64,000 nucleotides of DNA from Aeromicrobium sp. Leaf350 (lineage in GTDB: Bacteria > Actinomycetota > Actinomycetes > Propionibacteriales > Nocardioidaceae), in assembly GCF_916858655.1 (NCBI RefSeq), contig NZ_CAKASL010000001.1:1240001-1304000 (forward strand), given 5' to 3'. Positions 35,679 through 44,606 of this stretch are shown here, piece by piece. Numbering within the stretch: position 1 is the first letter of the stretch; every line of letters begins with the position of its first letter. The notes below the pieces were generated by a model that was not told the origin of the DNA, did not search any database, and saw only the letters and a list, made by a program, of their open reading frames with translations. The position numbers and the translations under genes are program-made.

Positions 35679-36830
35679 CTAAGCAAGCAGGGACTTGCTG
35701 ATGATCGACTTCATGATCTCGCTCGAACCGCCGTAGATTCGCGTCACCCTCGCGTCCGCGTAGAGCCGCGCGATGGGGTACTCCATCATGTAGCCGTAAC
35801 CGCCGTGGAGCTGCAGGCACTTGTCCACGACCCTCGCCTGGAGCTCCGTGCAGTGCAGCTTGACGATTGCAGCGTCCGTCGCCGACAACGTCCCACGTGA
35901 GTGCTCGTCCAGTGCTCGGTCGATCAGCGCCTGGCCCGCCTCGATGTCGGTGGCGCACTCGGCGAGCACGAACTTGGAGTTCTGGAACGCCGAGACCGGT
36001 GTCCCGAAGGCGCGACGTTCCTGCGTGTACTCGACGGTTGCCGCCAGGGCGGAGTGGGCAGACGCCACCGATCCGACAGCAATGGAAAGTCGCTCCTGCG
36101 GGAGGTTGTGTCCGAGGTAGGCGAAAGCCTCACCCTCATCACCGAGCAAGTTCGATCCGGGGACCCGCACGTCGCTGAAGAAGAGCTCGGCCGTGTCCTG
36201 GGCCTTCAATCCGAGCTTGTTCATGTTCGGCCCGACCGAATAGCCCTCGCGGTCAGCCTCGACCACGAACAGCGAGAGTCCTGCTCTTCTCGCATCCGAC
36301 TGATACGGGCTGGTTCGCGCGACCACCAGGACGAGGTCAGCATTGACCCCTCCGGTGATGAACGTCTTGGAGCCGTTCAGCACCCAGTCGTCGCCGTCCC
36401 GCTCGGCACTGGTGCGAATTCCGGCAACATCCGAGCCCGTCCCCGGTTCCGTGATGGCGATGGAGGCCATCAGGTCGCCGCTGGCCATTCCCGGGAGCCA
36501 GCGCTGCTTCTGCTCGTCGGTTGCGTAGCGCAGGAAGTAGGGGAGCACGATGTCCATGTGCACCCGAAGGGCGCCGAGGTTGACCAGGGCGTACATGGAC
36601 TCCTCGGTCAGAACTGCCGAGAATCTGTAGTCGTCCTGACCGCCACCGCTGTATTCCTCGGGGACGGCCATTCCCAGAACGCCCATTGATCCCAGCTCGC
36701 GGTAGAACTCCTTGGGAACCTTGCCGGCGGCCTCCCATTCGATGAAGCGAGATGCCACCGACTCCCGGAGGAACTCGCGCATCACCCCCCTGAAGTCGTC
36801 CTGCTCCTCAGTGAAGACACGGCGCTGCAA
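35679..36830 (-). CDS. Acyl-CoA dehydrogenase, IVD/LCAD-type active site
   Basis: 383 residues from a TTG at 36830 that follows AGGAGGG; a GTG at 36863 in the same frame lacks such a signal. Seen: SIAITEPGTGSDVAGIRT near 122, NGSKTFITGGVNADL near 148, HGGYGYMMEYPIAR near 350. The position of the MCAD catalytic Glu reads RIYGGSSEI, but LPQERLSIA near 247 carries a Glu at the place used by isovaleryl- and long-chain enzymes. A branched or bulky acyl-CoA is likely. Confidence 0.9.
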   Translation of the reverse strand: MQRRVFTEEQDDFRGVMREFLRESVASRFIEWEAAGKVPKEFYRELGSMGVLGMAVPEEYSGGGQDDYRFSAVLTEESMYALVNLGALRVHMDIVLPYFLRYATDEQKQRWLPGMASGDLMASIAITEPGTGSDVAGIRTSAERDGDDWVLNGSKTFITGGVNADLVLVVARTSPYQSDARRAGLSLFVVEADREGYSVGPNMNKLGLKAQDTAELFFSDVRVPGSNLLGDEGEAFAYLGHNLPQERLSIAVGSVASAHSALAATVEYTQERRAFGTPVSAFQNSKFVLAECATDIEAGQALIDRALDEHSRGTLSATDAAIVKLHCTELQARVVDKCLQLHGGYGYMMEYPIARLYADARVTRIYGGSSEIMKSIISKSLLA

Positions 36831-36875
36831 GCTGACCCTCCTCGCCGATCCACCGTCGCGCACTTGACGGGGCGC

Positions 36876-38054
36876 TCACAGGGCCTCGATCACGGTGGCG
36901 TTCGCCAGACCGCCCGCTTCGCACATCGTCTGCAGACCGTAACGGCCGCCGGTGGACTCCAGCGTGTTCAGAAGAGTCGTCAGGATTCGAGTTCCCGATG
37001 CTCCCAATGCGTGTCCGAGGGAGATGGCACCGCCGCGGGGATTGAGCTTCTCGAGATCGGCCTCCAGCTCGGTGGCCCACGCCAGAGGCACGGGCGCGAA
37101 CGCCTCATTGACCTCATAGACATCCAGATCTGCAATCTTCATGCCGGCACGGTCGAGCACCTTGCGGGTCGCCGGGATCGGACCCGTCAGCATGTACAGG
37201 GGATCGTCGCCGACGACCGAGAAGGCATGGAATCGTGCGCGCGGCTTCAACCCCAGCTCCTTGGCCTTCAACTCACTCATGATGAGCACCGCGGAGGCGC
37301 CATCGGTCAGGGGTGAGGAGTTGCCGGGAGTGATCTTCCACTCGATCTCCGGGAAGCGCTGGGAGATCGCTTCGTCCTGGAACGAGGGCTTCAGGCCCGA
37401 CAGTCCCTCGATCGTCGTGGCGGAACGAATGGTCTCGTCCGCCGACACGCGACCTCCGGGCGTCTCCACGGAGAAGATCTCGTTCTCGAAGCTGCCCGCG
37501 TTGGCAGCCTCCGCTGCACGCTGATGAGATCGGAACGAGTAGTCGTCCAGCTGATGCCGACTGAACTTGTACCGGGCGGCGATGAGCTCGGCGGCAACCC
37601 CCTGATTGACCAGACCCTCCGGGTAACGCTTCTGCAGCAGATCGCTCGACCCGACGGCACCCTTCCGCGCCGCCAGGAGGGGGACGCGGCTCATCGACTC
37701 GACGCCGCATGCGATGACGATGTCGTAGGAGCCAGCCATCACGCCCTGCGCTCCGAAGCTGGCCGCCTGCTGGCTTGACCCGCACTGTCGATTGACCGTG
37801 GTTCCCGGCACCGTGTGGGGATAGCCAGCCGCGAGCCATGCCGTGTGGGCGATGTTTCCGGACTGGTCGCCGACCTGCTGGACGCATCCGCCGATGACGT
37901 CATCGACGAGCGCCGGGTCGATTCCGGTCCGCTCGATCAATGAGCGGAGAGTTTCGGCGAGGAGGTCGACGGGGTGGACATCTGAAAGTGCTCCACCCGG
38001 CTTTCCACGTCCAGCGGCGGTACGGACGGCATCAACGATTACTGCGTTCTCCAT
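36876..38054 (-). CDS. Thiolase family protein
   Basis: 392 residues. Nucleophile Cys in TVNRQCGSSQQAASF near residue 87, NEAFAPVPLAW near 320, His in RGGAISLGHALGASGTR near 345, and Cys in LQTMCEAGGLANAT near 378. The ATG at 38054 follows CAGGAG. Second thiolase of the window; neighbours (ACAD, SDR, crotonases) make a complete beta-oxidation set. Confidence 0.92.
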   Translation of the reverse strand: MENAVIVDAVRTAAGRGKPGGALSDVHPVDLLAETLRSLIERTGIDPALVDDVIGGCVQQVGDQSGNIAHTAWLAAGYPHTVPGTTVNRQCGSSQQAASFGAQGVMAGSYDIVIACGVESMSRVPLLAARKGAVGSSDLLQKRYPEGLVNQGVAAELIAARYKFSRHQLDDYSFRSHQRAAEAANAGSFENEIFSVETPGGRVSADETIRSATTIEGLSGLKPSFQDEAISQRFPEIEWKITPGNSSPLTDGASAVLIMSELKAKELGLKPRARFHAFSVVGDDPLYMLTGPIPATRKVLDRAGMKIADLDVYEVNEAFAPVPLAWATELEADLEKLNPRGGAISLGHALGASGTRILTTLLNTLESTGGRYGLQTMCEAGGLANATVIEAL

Positions 38055-38080
38055 GAGAGCTCCTGACAAGAGTGATTGAT

Positions 38081-38845
38081 TCAGCGGACGGCCATGCGGA
38101 TGGCGCCATCGATGCGGATCGTCTCCCCGTTGATGTAACGGTTGTCGACGAGGTGGAGCGCCAGGTCGGCGAACTCCTGGGGATCCCCGAGGCGGGCCGG
38201 GTTCGGGACTGATGCAGCGAGCGAAGCCCTGATGTCATCGCGCAGTCGCCCCAGCAGCGGCGTGTCCATCAAGCCGGGAGCGATCGTGTTCACGCGGATT
38301 CCCTTGCGGGCCAGATCACGTGCCGCGACCAACGTCATTCCCACGATGCCTGCCTTCGAGGCGGCATAGGCGGTCTGGCCGATCTGGCCCTCGAATGCCG
38401 CGACCGAGGCCGTCAGGACGATGACCCCGCGCTCAGACTCCACCGGCTCGTTCTCGGCCATCACTGCCGCAGCTGCTGCAGAGACGTTGAAGGATCCGAC
38501 CAGGTTGGTTTTCACCACGGCTTCGAAGAGGGCGCTGTCCCCCGGGCGCCCCTCCTTGTCGACCAGGCGGACCGCGCCACCACGGCCGGCGGTGTGGACG
38601 ACGGCTCGGAGCGGCGCGATGCTGTTCGCCTTCTGCACGGCGGCGTTGACCTGCTCAGGTTCGGTCACGTCCGTCTCGACGAAGGTGACGCGGTCTCCGA
38701 GCTCATCCGCGAGAGATGATCCCGGCGACTGTGCGAGGTCCGCGATGATGACGTGGGCGTTCTGCTCGAGAGCACCCTTGACCGTGGCAAGCCCGAGGCC
38801 TGAGGCGCCTCCGGTGACCAGTATTGATTGATCCTGCAGCTTCAT
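38081..38845 (-). CDS. SDR, 3-hydroxyacyl-CoA dehydrogenase type II-like
   Basis: A 254-residue SDR: VTGGASGLGLATVKGALE near residue 10, HTAGRGG near 87, catalytic YAASKAGIVGMTLV near 161, NTIAPGLMDTPLLG near 187. The long insertion with NVSAAAAAVMAENEP and the overall pattern match the HSD17B10-type 3-hydroxyacyl-CoA dehydrogenases. It would supply 3-oxoacyl-CoA to the adjacent thiolase. Confidence 0.88.
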   Translation of the reverse strand: MKLQDQSILVTGGASGLGLATVKGALEQNAHVIIADLAQSPGSSLADELGDRVTFVETDVTEPEQVNAAVQKANSIAPLRAVVHTAGRGGAVRLVDKEGRPGDSALFEAVVKTNLVGSFNVSAAAAAVMAENEPVESERGVIVLTASVAAFEGQIGQTAYAASKAGIVGMTLVAARDLARKGIRVNTIAPGLMDTPLLGRLRDDIRASLAASVPNPARLGDPQEFADLALHLVDNRYINGETIRIDGAIRMAVR

Positions 38846-38888
38846 GTTCGATGTCCCATCGTGAGATTTGAATGAATGTGGTCAAACG

Positions 38889-39656
38889 TCAGCGGCCGAG
38901 CCACACCGGAGCACGCTTCTCGCGGAAGGCGAGCGCGCCCTCCTGCGCATCGGCCGAAGCGAAGACCGGCGACGCGACCGTTCGGCCGTCCTCGAACGCC
39001 TCGATCTGGGTCCACGCGGCCTGCTTGGCGATGATTTCCTTGGTGGCGCGGACGGCGAGTGGTCCGTTTGCTGCGATCCGTCGAGCAAGGTGGTGAGCCG
39101 CTTCCAGAGCGCCGCCCGCCTCGGTGAGCTCGCTGAGGAGCCCGTGTCTGTGGGCTTCGTCTGCCGTCAGCGGATCACCGGTGAGCGCCATCGTCATGAC
39201 CACGGAGTAGGGCAACGTCTTGGGAAGCCGCAGGAGCCCGCCCGCCGCGGCGACCAAGCTGCGCTTGACCTCTGGCAGTCCGAAGCGAGCCGACGTCGAC
39301 GCCACGATGATGTCGGAAGCGAGGGCAAGCTCGAATCCTCCAGCGAGCGCCCACCCCTCGACTGCGGCGATCAGCGGTTTGGCAGGAGGCTTCTCCGTCA
39401 GCCCTCCGAACCCTCGGCCCGGAAGAGTGGGCTTGTTGCCGGCCAGGAATCCCTTCAGGTCCATGCCTGCTGAGAAGGTGTCACCGGCTCCCGTCAGGAT
39501 GCCGACGGTGAGCGAGTCGTCGTTGTCGAGGCGATCCATCGCCTCTGCAATTCCCTCTGCCACCTCATGGTTGATCGCGTTCTTCACCTCGGGCCTGTTG
39601 ATGGTGACGGTCAACACACCGTCAGCGTCGGCCTCGGTCAGCACTACGTCCGTCAT
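38889..39656 (-). CDS. Enoyl-CoA hydratase (crotonase)
   Basis: A 255-residue crotonase. INRPEVKNAINHEV near residue 21, oxyanion region GAGDTFSAGMDLKGFL near 57, and ALAGGFELALASD plus SARFGLPEVKRS near 105-135, with both hydratase Glu residues in place. The ATG at 39656 overlaps the stop of the upstream crotonase gene. It hydrates 2-enoyl-CoA before the SDR step. Confidence 0.92.
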   Translation of the reverse strand: MTDVVLTEADADGVLTVTINRPEVKNAINHEVAEGIAEAMDRLDNDDSLTVGILTGAGDTFSAGMDLKGFLAGNKPTLPGRGFGGLTEKPPAKPLIAAVEGWALAGGFELALASDIIVASTSARFGLPEVKRSLVAAAGGLLRLPKTLPYSVVMTMALTGDPLTADEAHRHGLLSELTEAGGALEAAHHLARRIAANGPLAVRATKEIIAKQAAWTQIEAFEDGRTVASPVFASADAQEGALAFREKRAPVWLGR

Positions 39657-40519
39657 TGCACTTCGCTCTCCGCCGCGGCCATGACCGCGCCTTGGTGTTT
39701 CGATGTAGAGGGCACTTGGCGAGCGTGAGCGCTCAGGGCCCATCCGCCCGTGTAGAGCGGATCAGTCCGGTCGGCGAATGCACGACGCGCCTCGAAGATG
39801 TCGGTGGAGGCCGCATTGACGGCTAGCGCTTGCGCCTCGGCGGACAGGGCCTGTGCGTGCGAGCTCGTCGATCCGTGGTTCACCAGGTCGAGTGACTGCG
39901 CCAGGGCCACGGGCGGCATCTGAGCAAGCTCCCGGGCGAGGTCCGCGACCAGCGGATCCAGCTCGTCTGGCCCGACCGCCCAGTTCACGAGACCGCGATC
40001 GAGCGCCTCCTCCGCCCCGACGAATTCGCCGAGGAGCGTCAGACGCTTCGCGTGCTGCATGCCGACGGCGCGAGGGAGGGTCCACGACAGACCAAAGTCG
40101 AGAGAGAGGCCTCGCTTGCTGAACATGGTGGAGAACCGAGCGGTGGAGTCGGCGGCCACGAGGTCACATGCCAGGGCCAGGCCCCAGCCGGCGCCGACGG
40201 CGTTGCCACGAACCATCGCGATCGATGGCTTCCCCAAGTCATGAAGCAGTCGAGCAGCCTCGCCGACGAGCCTCATCGATCGGTACGGGTGCTCGTGGGC
40301 CGGCACGCCGCCCAGAGCTGCTCCTGCGCAGAAGCTCGGTCCGACGCCCGTGACGATCAGGACGCGAACCTCGTCGTTCTCACGCACCGAACGCAGTGCG
40401 TCAACCAGCTGGAGCCAACCAGCTCCGTCCATCGCATTGTGTCGCTCGGGGGCATTGAGCTCGATCTTCGCCACGGCCGACTCGACCGTGAGCACGACCT
40501 GTTCAATTCGAGATTCCAT
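39653..40519 (-). CDS. Crotonase family protein lacking hydratase glutamates (isomerase-like)
   Basis: 288 residues from the ATG at 40519, preceded by GGAAGGGG. Crotonase fold with LNAPERHNAMDG near 21 and GVGPSFCAGAALGG near 60, but the catalytic region reads GAGWGLALACD and SKRGLSLDFGLSWTLPR, without the two Glu residues of hydratases. Isomerase, dehydratase or ring-cleaving hydrolase functions are more likely. The C-terminus (after about residue 255) is longer than usual. Confidence 0.88.
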   Translation of the reverse strand: MESRIEQVVLTVESAVAKIELNAPERHNAMDGAGWLQLVDALRSVRENDEVRVLIVTGVGPSFCAGAALGGVPAHEHPYRSMRLVGEAARLLHDLGKPSIAMVRGNAVGAGWGLALACDLVAADSTARFSTMFSKRGLSLDFGLSWTLPRAVGMQHAKRLTLLGEFVGAEEALDRGLVNWAVGPDELDPLVADLARELAQMPPVALAQSLDLVNHGSTSSHAQALSAEAQALAVNAASTDIFEARRAFADRTDPLYTGGWALSAHARQVPSTSKHQGAVMAAAESEVQ

Positions 40520-40557
40520 CGCTTCGCCCCTTCCTTTCGACTCCATCGGGCGCGCGG

Positions 40558-41316
40558 TCACATCAGTCGGCCGCCGCCGACCTCGAGCACGGCGCCGGTC
40601 ATGTAGCTGGAAAGGTCGCTCGCGAGGAAGAGCACGACACCCGCGATCTCGCTGGGCTCCCCCGCTCGCCGCATGGGGATGGTCGTCTCTCGCTCGGCGA
40701 GGGCCTCGGCGGACATCGCAGCAGTCATCGGGGTGCGAATCAGGCCAGGCTGAATGGCGTTGACGCGGACGCCGTGATGCGCCACTTCCTTCGCACCGGC
40801 CTTCGTCATGCCCACCACCCCGGCCTTGGCGGCGCTGTAGTTCGTCTGGCCCGGGTTCCCCGACTTGCCCGACAGCGACGACATGTTGATGATCGATCCG
40901 GACTTCGCCTCTCGCATGATCGCCGAGGCGGCACGAAGCCCCAGCCACGTGCCACGGAGGTGCACCGTGACCACGGCGTCGAAGTCCTCGACGGTCATCT
41001 TCTTGAGCGACGCATCCCGCGTGATACCGGCGTTGTTCACCCACACGTCGAGGCGTCCGAGGGCCGTGGCGGCAAAGTCTGCCACCGCCGCGACACTGTG
41101 CTCGTCGGTGACGTCGCACTGCATGCCGACCGCGTCAAGGCCGGACCCCAGCTGGGCCGCCGCGTGCTGAGCGGCGTCCAGATCGATATCTGCGATGACG
41201 ACTCGTGCTCCGTGCTCTCGCAAGAGCTTCGCGGACGCAAACCCGATGCCCTGGGCTGCTCCGGTCACGACGGCGGTACGCCCCGCGAGACTGGTGCTCG
41301 GTGGTGCTGATGTCAT
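40558..41316 (-). CDS. SDR family oxidoreductase (FabG-like)
   Basis: A 252-residue classical SDR: VTGAAQGIGFASAKLLRE near residue 16, NNAGITRDASLKKM near 89, catalytic YSAAKAGVVGMT near 158, MTGAVLEVGGGRLM at the C-terminus. The 3-oxoacyl-reductase (FabG) branch is the closest resemblance. The ATG at 41316 is preferred, with an alternative six codons upstream. Confidence 0.88.
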   Translation of the reverse strand: MTSAPPSTSLAGRTAVVTGAAQGIGFASAKLLREHGARVVIADIDLDAAQHAAAQLGSGLDAVGMQCDVTDEHSVAAVADFAATALGRLDVWVNNAGITRDASLKKMTVEDFDAVVTVHLRGTWLGLRAASAIMREAKSGSIINMSSLSGKSGNPGQTNYSAAKAGVVGMTKAGAKEVAHHGVRVNAIQPGLIRTPMTAAMSAEALAERETTIPMRRAGEPSEIAGVVLFLASDLSSYMTGAVLEVGGGRLM

Positions 41317-41398
41317 GGTGAGCTTTCTTTCCATAATTGAGGACGTCGCACTAGCGCGGCCGTAGTCCGCGCTGTGGTCCGTCAGGTCGTTGACCGGC

Positions 41399-42583
41399 CT
41401 AGAGCATGGAGCTCAGCAGGCTGGCAATCTCTTCTTGCGAGAGGTCTCTTCCGACCGATCCCTGCTCGTTGACCTGATCGGTCAGCGCGGGCACGGCTCC
41501 TGCGAGGTCTGCTTCCGAGATGTGTTCGTCGAACTCGGTCAGGCTCGTCGGCACGTCGAGCTCGCCGATCAGGGCAGCAATCGCGTCAACTGCTGCGTGG
41601 GCACGAGTGCGGTCACTCCCCGGAGCTGCTCCGACGGCATCGGCGATACGACCGAATCGGGCCGGGAAGTTCTCTGCCATGAACCGGGCAGCGTGGGGCA
41701 GCGCGATCGTGGACGTCACGCCGTGCGGGATTCCCCACCGGTAGCCGATCTTGTGTCCGATTGCGTGGGACAGCCCGTACCGGGTGTTGACGGCCAGCAG
41801 GTTCGACAGGCTGGCGCCCGTCTGAGCCATCGCGCGATGGTGGACACGCTCAGTTCCCGAAGAGCCGACGGACGGGGCAAGGTGCGTGAAGAGAACCTGG
41901 AGGGCCTCCTCGGCCAAGGCATCCGTGAAGATGTTGGCGTGTGAGGAGTACAGGGCCTCAATCGCGTGATCGATCGCCTTCACACCTGAGCTCAGCCACA
42001 GGAGGTCAGGCGTGGCCTCGGTCATCGCCGGGTCATGAATGATCGCCACCGGCCCGAGGGGGTATCCGATGACGGCAAACTTCGACCCGTCGTCCGCCGT
42101 GATGGCCGTGGCCGAGTTGTACTCGCCTGCCGAGAGGGTCGTCGGGATCGCAATGTGCGCCAGCAGCGGTCCGCTGAAGTCCTGAGAGCGCTTCTCGTAG
42201 TAGGAGACGGATGTCTCGGTGGTGACGTCGCGACCTGCGAGAACTGACGCAACGGCTGCCTTCGCCGTGTCGATGGCGCTTCCACCGCCGAGGCTGATCA
42301 CGCAGTCGGCGTCACCCCTGACGATCTCGTCGACGACATCCCTCACGTCTTGAGCCTTGACGTGTTGCGATGCGCCTCGGTACACGCCGACGAGGCGATC
42401 CCCCACGATGTCGATGACCCGGTCGAGGAGGCTCGACGCTCCGAGAGACTTGCCGGTGACGATGACGCACCTGCTCCAGCCGTTCTGCTCGAGCTCGAGC
42501 GCCAAGGACTCCGCCTTGCCTTCTCCGAAGTAGATCCGGCGGACGTTCTCGAGGTCCAGGAAGCCCTGCATCGAATCCGTCAT
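41399..42583 (-). CDS. Iron-containing alcohol dehydrogenase
   Basis: A 394-residue group III Fe-ADH. RRIYFGEGKAESL near residue 15, NAD-binding ISLGGGSAIDTAKA near 96, LAHIAIPTTLSAGEY near 137, and metal-ligand region KAIDHAIEALYSSHAN near 205 with GLSHAIGHKIGYRWGIPHG near 268. The ATG follows GGGAGGG. Related enzymes include maleylacetate reductases and 4-hydroxybutyrate dehydrogenases, so a hydroxy-acid or maleylacetate-type substrate is possible. Confidence 0.9.
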   Translation of the reverse strand: MTDSMQGFLDLENVRRIYFGEGKAESLALELEQNGWSRCVIVTGKSLGASSLLDRVIDIVGDRLVGVYRGASQHVKAQDVRDVVDEIVRGDADCVISLGGGSAIDTAKAAVASVLAGRDVTTETSVSYYEKRSQDFSGPLLAHIAIPTTLSAGEYNSATAITADDGSKFAVIGYPLGPVAIIHDPAMTEATPDLLWLSSGVKAIDHAIEALYSSHANIFTDALAEEALQVLFTHLAPSVGSSGTERVHHRAMAQTGASLSNLLAVNTRYGLSHAIGHKIGYRWGIPHGVTSTIALPHAARFMAENFPARFGRIADAVGAAPGSDRTRAHAAVDAIAALIGELDVPTSLTEFDEHISEADLAGAVPALTDQVNEQGSVGRDLSQEEIASLLSSML

Positions 42584-42613
42584 GTCAATCCCTCCCTCTC
42601 CTGAACACAGCAG

Positions 42614-43870
42614 TCACCGCGCAGACGTGCCGGCAAAGCCGAACAGCTGCCCGGCAACGCGGCGCATCTGGATCTCTTCCGATCCCTCGGTGATGCGATA
42701 CCGCCGGTGGTGCCGATAGATGTGCTCGAACGGCAGATGACGGCTGTAGCCCATACCACCGTGAACCTGGATTGCTCGGTCGGACGCTTCGCAGACCAGG
42801 CGATTGGCTCGGTAGTTGCACATCGACACCTTGTCGGAGACCTGCATGTGCGACTTCTCGTCCAAGTCCTGGGCGGTGGAACGCACCAGGCCGCGGATCA
42901 GAGCGGCGTCCGTGTGCAGCTCGACGAGCGGGTACTGGATCGCCTGGCGCCGCGAAAGCGGCTGGCCGAAGGTGACACGTTCCTTCGAGTACTCGACGGA
43001 ACGATCGATGCAGTACTGAGCTGCGCCAAGGCTCGACGCGGCCTGCCGAATCCGATTCTCGTGCACGAATCGTTGAGCGATGGCCAGCGCCTCGCCCTCC
43101 CCGCCCAGCATCGTCGAGGCAGGTACTCGGACGTCGCGGAGCTCGACCTCGCCGTGGTCCGTCGGCATGTTGAGGGTCCACCAGTAGTGCGACACGGAGA
43201 AGCCAGGAGTGTCGGTCGGCACCAGAAATGCGCTGATGCCCCTGGCGCTGCCACCCTCACCAGAAGTTCGCGCGAAGATCAGGTCGTGCGTCGCTCGGTG
43301 AACCGCTGTGTTCCACCGCTTCGCGCCGTTGATGATCCAGTCGCTGCCGTCCTTCACCGCCACCGTCTCGAGCCACGTCGCGTCGCTCCCGTGATCCGGC
43401 TCCGTCAGACCGAAAGCCGTCACCCGCTCGCCGGTGATGAGGGCCTCGCCGAACTCGGCCCTCTGCTCGTCCGTACCGAACTCGTTGATCAGGAGGAGGC
43501 CTGGGAAGTTCCCGATCACCGAGGACTCGTTCTGCAGGTCGTTGTGAAGACCCAGACCACGATGGGCCAAGTACTCTCTCACCACAGCCATCGCAAGGTT
43601 CGTGCCGTCAGAGCCCCCCAGCTCCTTCGGCAGCCCGTAGCGGAGGAAGCCGGCCGCGTCAGCGCGACGCTTCATCTCCTCTAGCAGTTCCTCCCACTCC
43701 GGACGCGGAAGGCCGTCACGGTCGAAGTCCGTGCGGGCCCATTCGCGGCGGTGGTCGAAAAAACGAATGTTGTCATCCGCGTGCATCAGTGGATCGATCT
43801 CGCGCTGAATGAACTTCTCCAGAGATTCACACAGGGAAACGATCTCTTCCGGCAGCTTCGCGGTATCCAC
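42614..43870 (-). CDS. Acyl-CoA dehydrogenase, MCAD-type active site
   Basis: 418 residues. TAFGLTEPDHGSDATWLE near 172, INGAKRWNTAVHRATHD near 200, and C-terminal IQVHGGMGYSRHLPFEHIYR near 365, followed by RYRITEGSEEIQ with Glu at the MCAD catalytic position. The GTG start follows AAGGAGA. Divergent from the TetR-kinase pair, with two operators in between. It is the best neighbour candidate for a partner of the APH-DUF6285 kinase. Confidence 0.9.
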   Translation of the reverse strand: MDTAKLPEEIVSLCESLEKFIQREIDPLMHADDNIRFFDHRREWARTDFDRDGLPRPEWEELLEEMKRRADAAGFLRYGLPKELGGSDGTNLAMAVVREYLAHRGLGLHNDLQNESSVIGNFPGLLLINEFGTDEQRAEFGEALITGERVTAFGLTEPDHGSDATWLETVAVKDGSDWIINGAKRWNTAVHRATHDLIFARTSGEGGSARGISAFLVPTDTPGFSVSHYWWTLNMPTDHGEVELRDVRVPASTMLGGEGEALAIAQRFVHENRIRQAASSLGAAQYCIDRSVEYSKERVTFGQPLSRRQAIQYPLVELHTDAALIRGLVRSTAQDLDEKSHMQVSDKVSMCNYRANRLVCEASDRAIQVHGGMGYSRHLPFEHIYRHHRRYRITEGSEEIQMRRVAGQLFGFAGTSAR

Positions 43871-43885
43871 AACATCTCCTTATTT

Positions 43886-43952
43886 GAACAACTGTTTTTG
43901 GACGATACGACTTCGCTGACACGAAAGTCAACCGTGACTTGAACAATTGTTC
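43886..43952. promoter_or_regulatory. Two GAAC-N4-GTTC operators before ACAD and TetR genes
   Basis: GAACAACTGTTT at 43886-43897 sits 16 bp before the acyl-CoA dehydrogenase start. The perfect palindrome GAACAATTGTTC at 43941-43952 sits 21 bp before the TetR start. Both positions would block transcription in each direction, and they point to the TetR protein as the owner of the motif. Confidence 0.72.
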
Positions 43953-43973
43953 TGCGCGAGGCATGATGCTCCT

Positions 43974-44606
43974 ATGCCGAAGCTTGTGACTCCGCGCGAG
44001 ACGCCATCAACGACCGCCACGCTCCCCAGTGACGAGCCCACTGCAGCCCTTCTGATCTCTGCCGCAGTGGAACTGATGTCGAAGCGCGGATACCAGGCCA
44101 CCTCGGTCCGCGACCTGGCGGAAGCCGCCGGCACGAGTCCCACGGTGATCTACCACTACTTCAACTCGAAGCACGATCTGCTGCTGACCATCCTGAATCG
44201 CAGCATGGATCGCCTGCTCGAGGGTGCTGAACAAGCGTTGTTCGAATGCTCGAACGATCCTGCGGAGCGTCTGAGCGCACTGGTCGAGGTGCATGTTCGG
44301 CTTCACGTGAACGCACCGCGCGAAAGTCTGCTGGGTAACACGGAGCTCCGTTCGCTCGAGCCGGAGGCCCGCGGCGTGATCATCACCAAGCGAGACGCGC
44401 ACCAGCGCCTGTTCGACCGAACGGTCAAGCACGGTGTTGAGATCGGCGTGTTCTCGACGGAGTACCCGGAGGAGGCTGCACGAACGGTGACGGCCTCGTG
44501 CCGCTCCGTTGCGACGTGGTACCGACGCGACCGCGAGCTGTCGGTCGACCAGATCGTCGAGCGCTACCAGAGCCTGATGCTCAACCTTGTAGGTTTCCGC
44601 CGGTGA
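43974..44606 (+). CDS. TetR family regulator, candidate master regulator of the cluster
   Basis: 210 residues from the ATG at 43974. HTH: ISAAVELMSKRGYQATSVRDLAEAAGTSPTVIYHYFNSK in overlapping parts between about residues 25 and 63. The C-terminal domain (ALVEVHVRLHVNAPRESLLGN) resembles KstR-type acyl-CoA-sensing repressors. Its stop overlaps the start of the kinase gene (GTGA). A perfect copy of the cluster operator lies directly upstream, which suggests autoregulation; an acyl-CoA effector is an inference. Confidence 0.88.
   Translation: MPKLVTPRETPSTTATLPSDEPTAALLISAAVELMSKRGYQATSVRDLAEAAGTSPTVIYHYFNSKHDLLLTILNRSMDRLLEGAEQALFECSNDPAERLSALVEVHVRLHVNAPRESLLGNTELRSLEPEARGVIITKRDAHQRLFDRTVKHGVEIGVFSTEYPEEAARTVTASCRSVATWYRRDRELSVDQIVERYQSLMLNLVGFRR

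Noticed and set aside
35675-35687. Palindrome CTTGCT-A-AGCAAG at the end of the ACAD gene, reminiscent of KstR2-type half-sites
   Set aside because: It lies over a stop codon, has the half-sites in the opposite arrangement, and occurs once.
40520-41119. Long upstream extension of the crotonase frame that begins at 40519
   Set aside because: It is out of frame within the FabG-like SDR gene, and the ATG at 40519 has a good Shine-Dalgarno.
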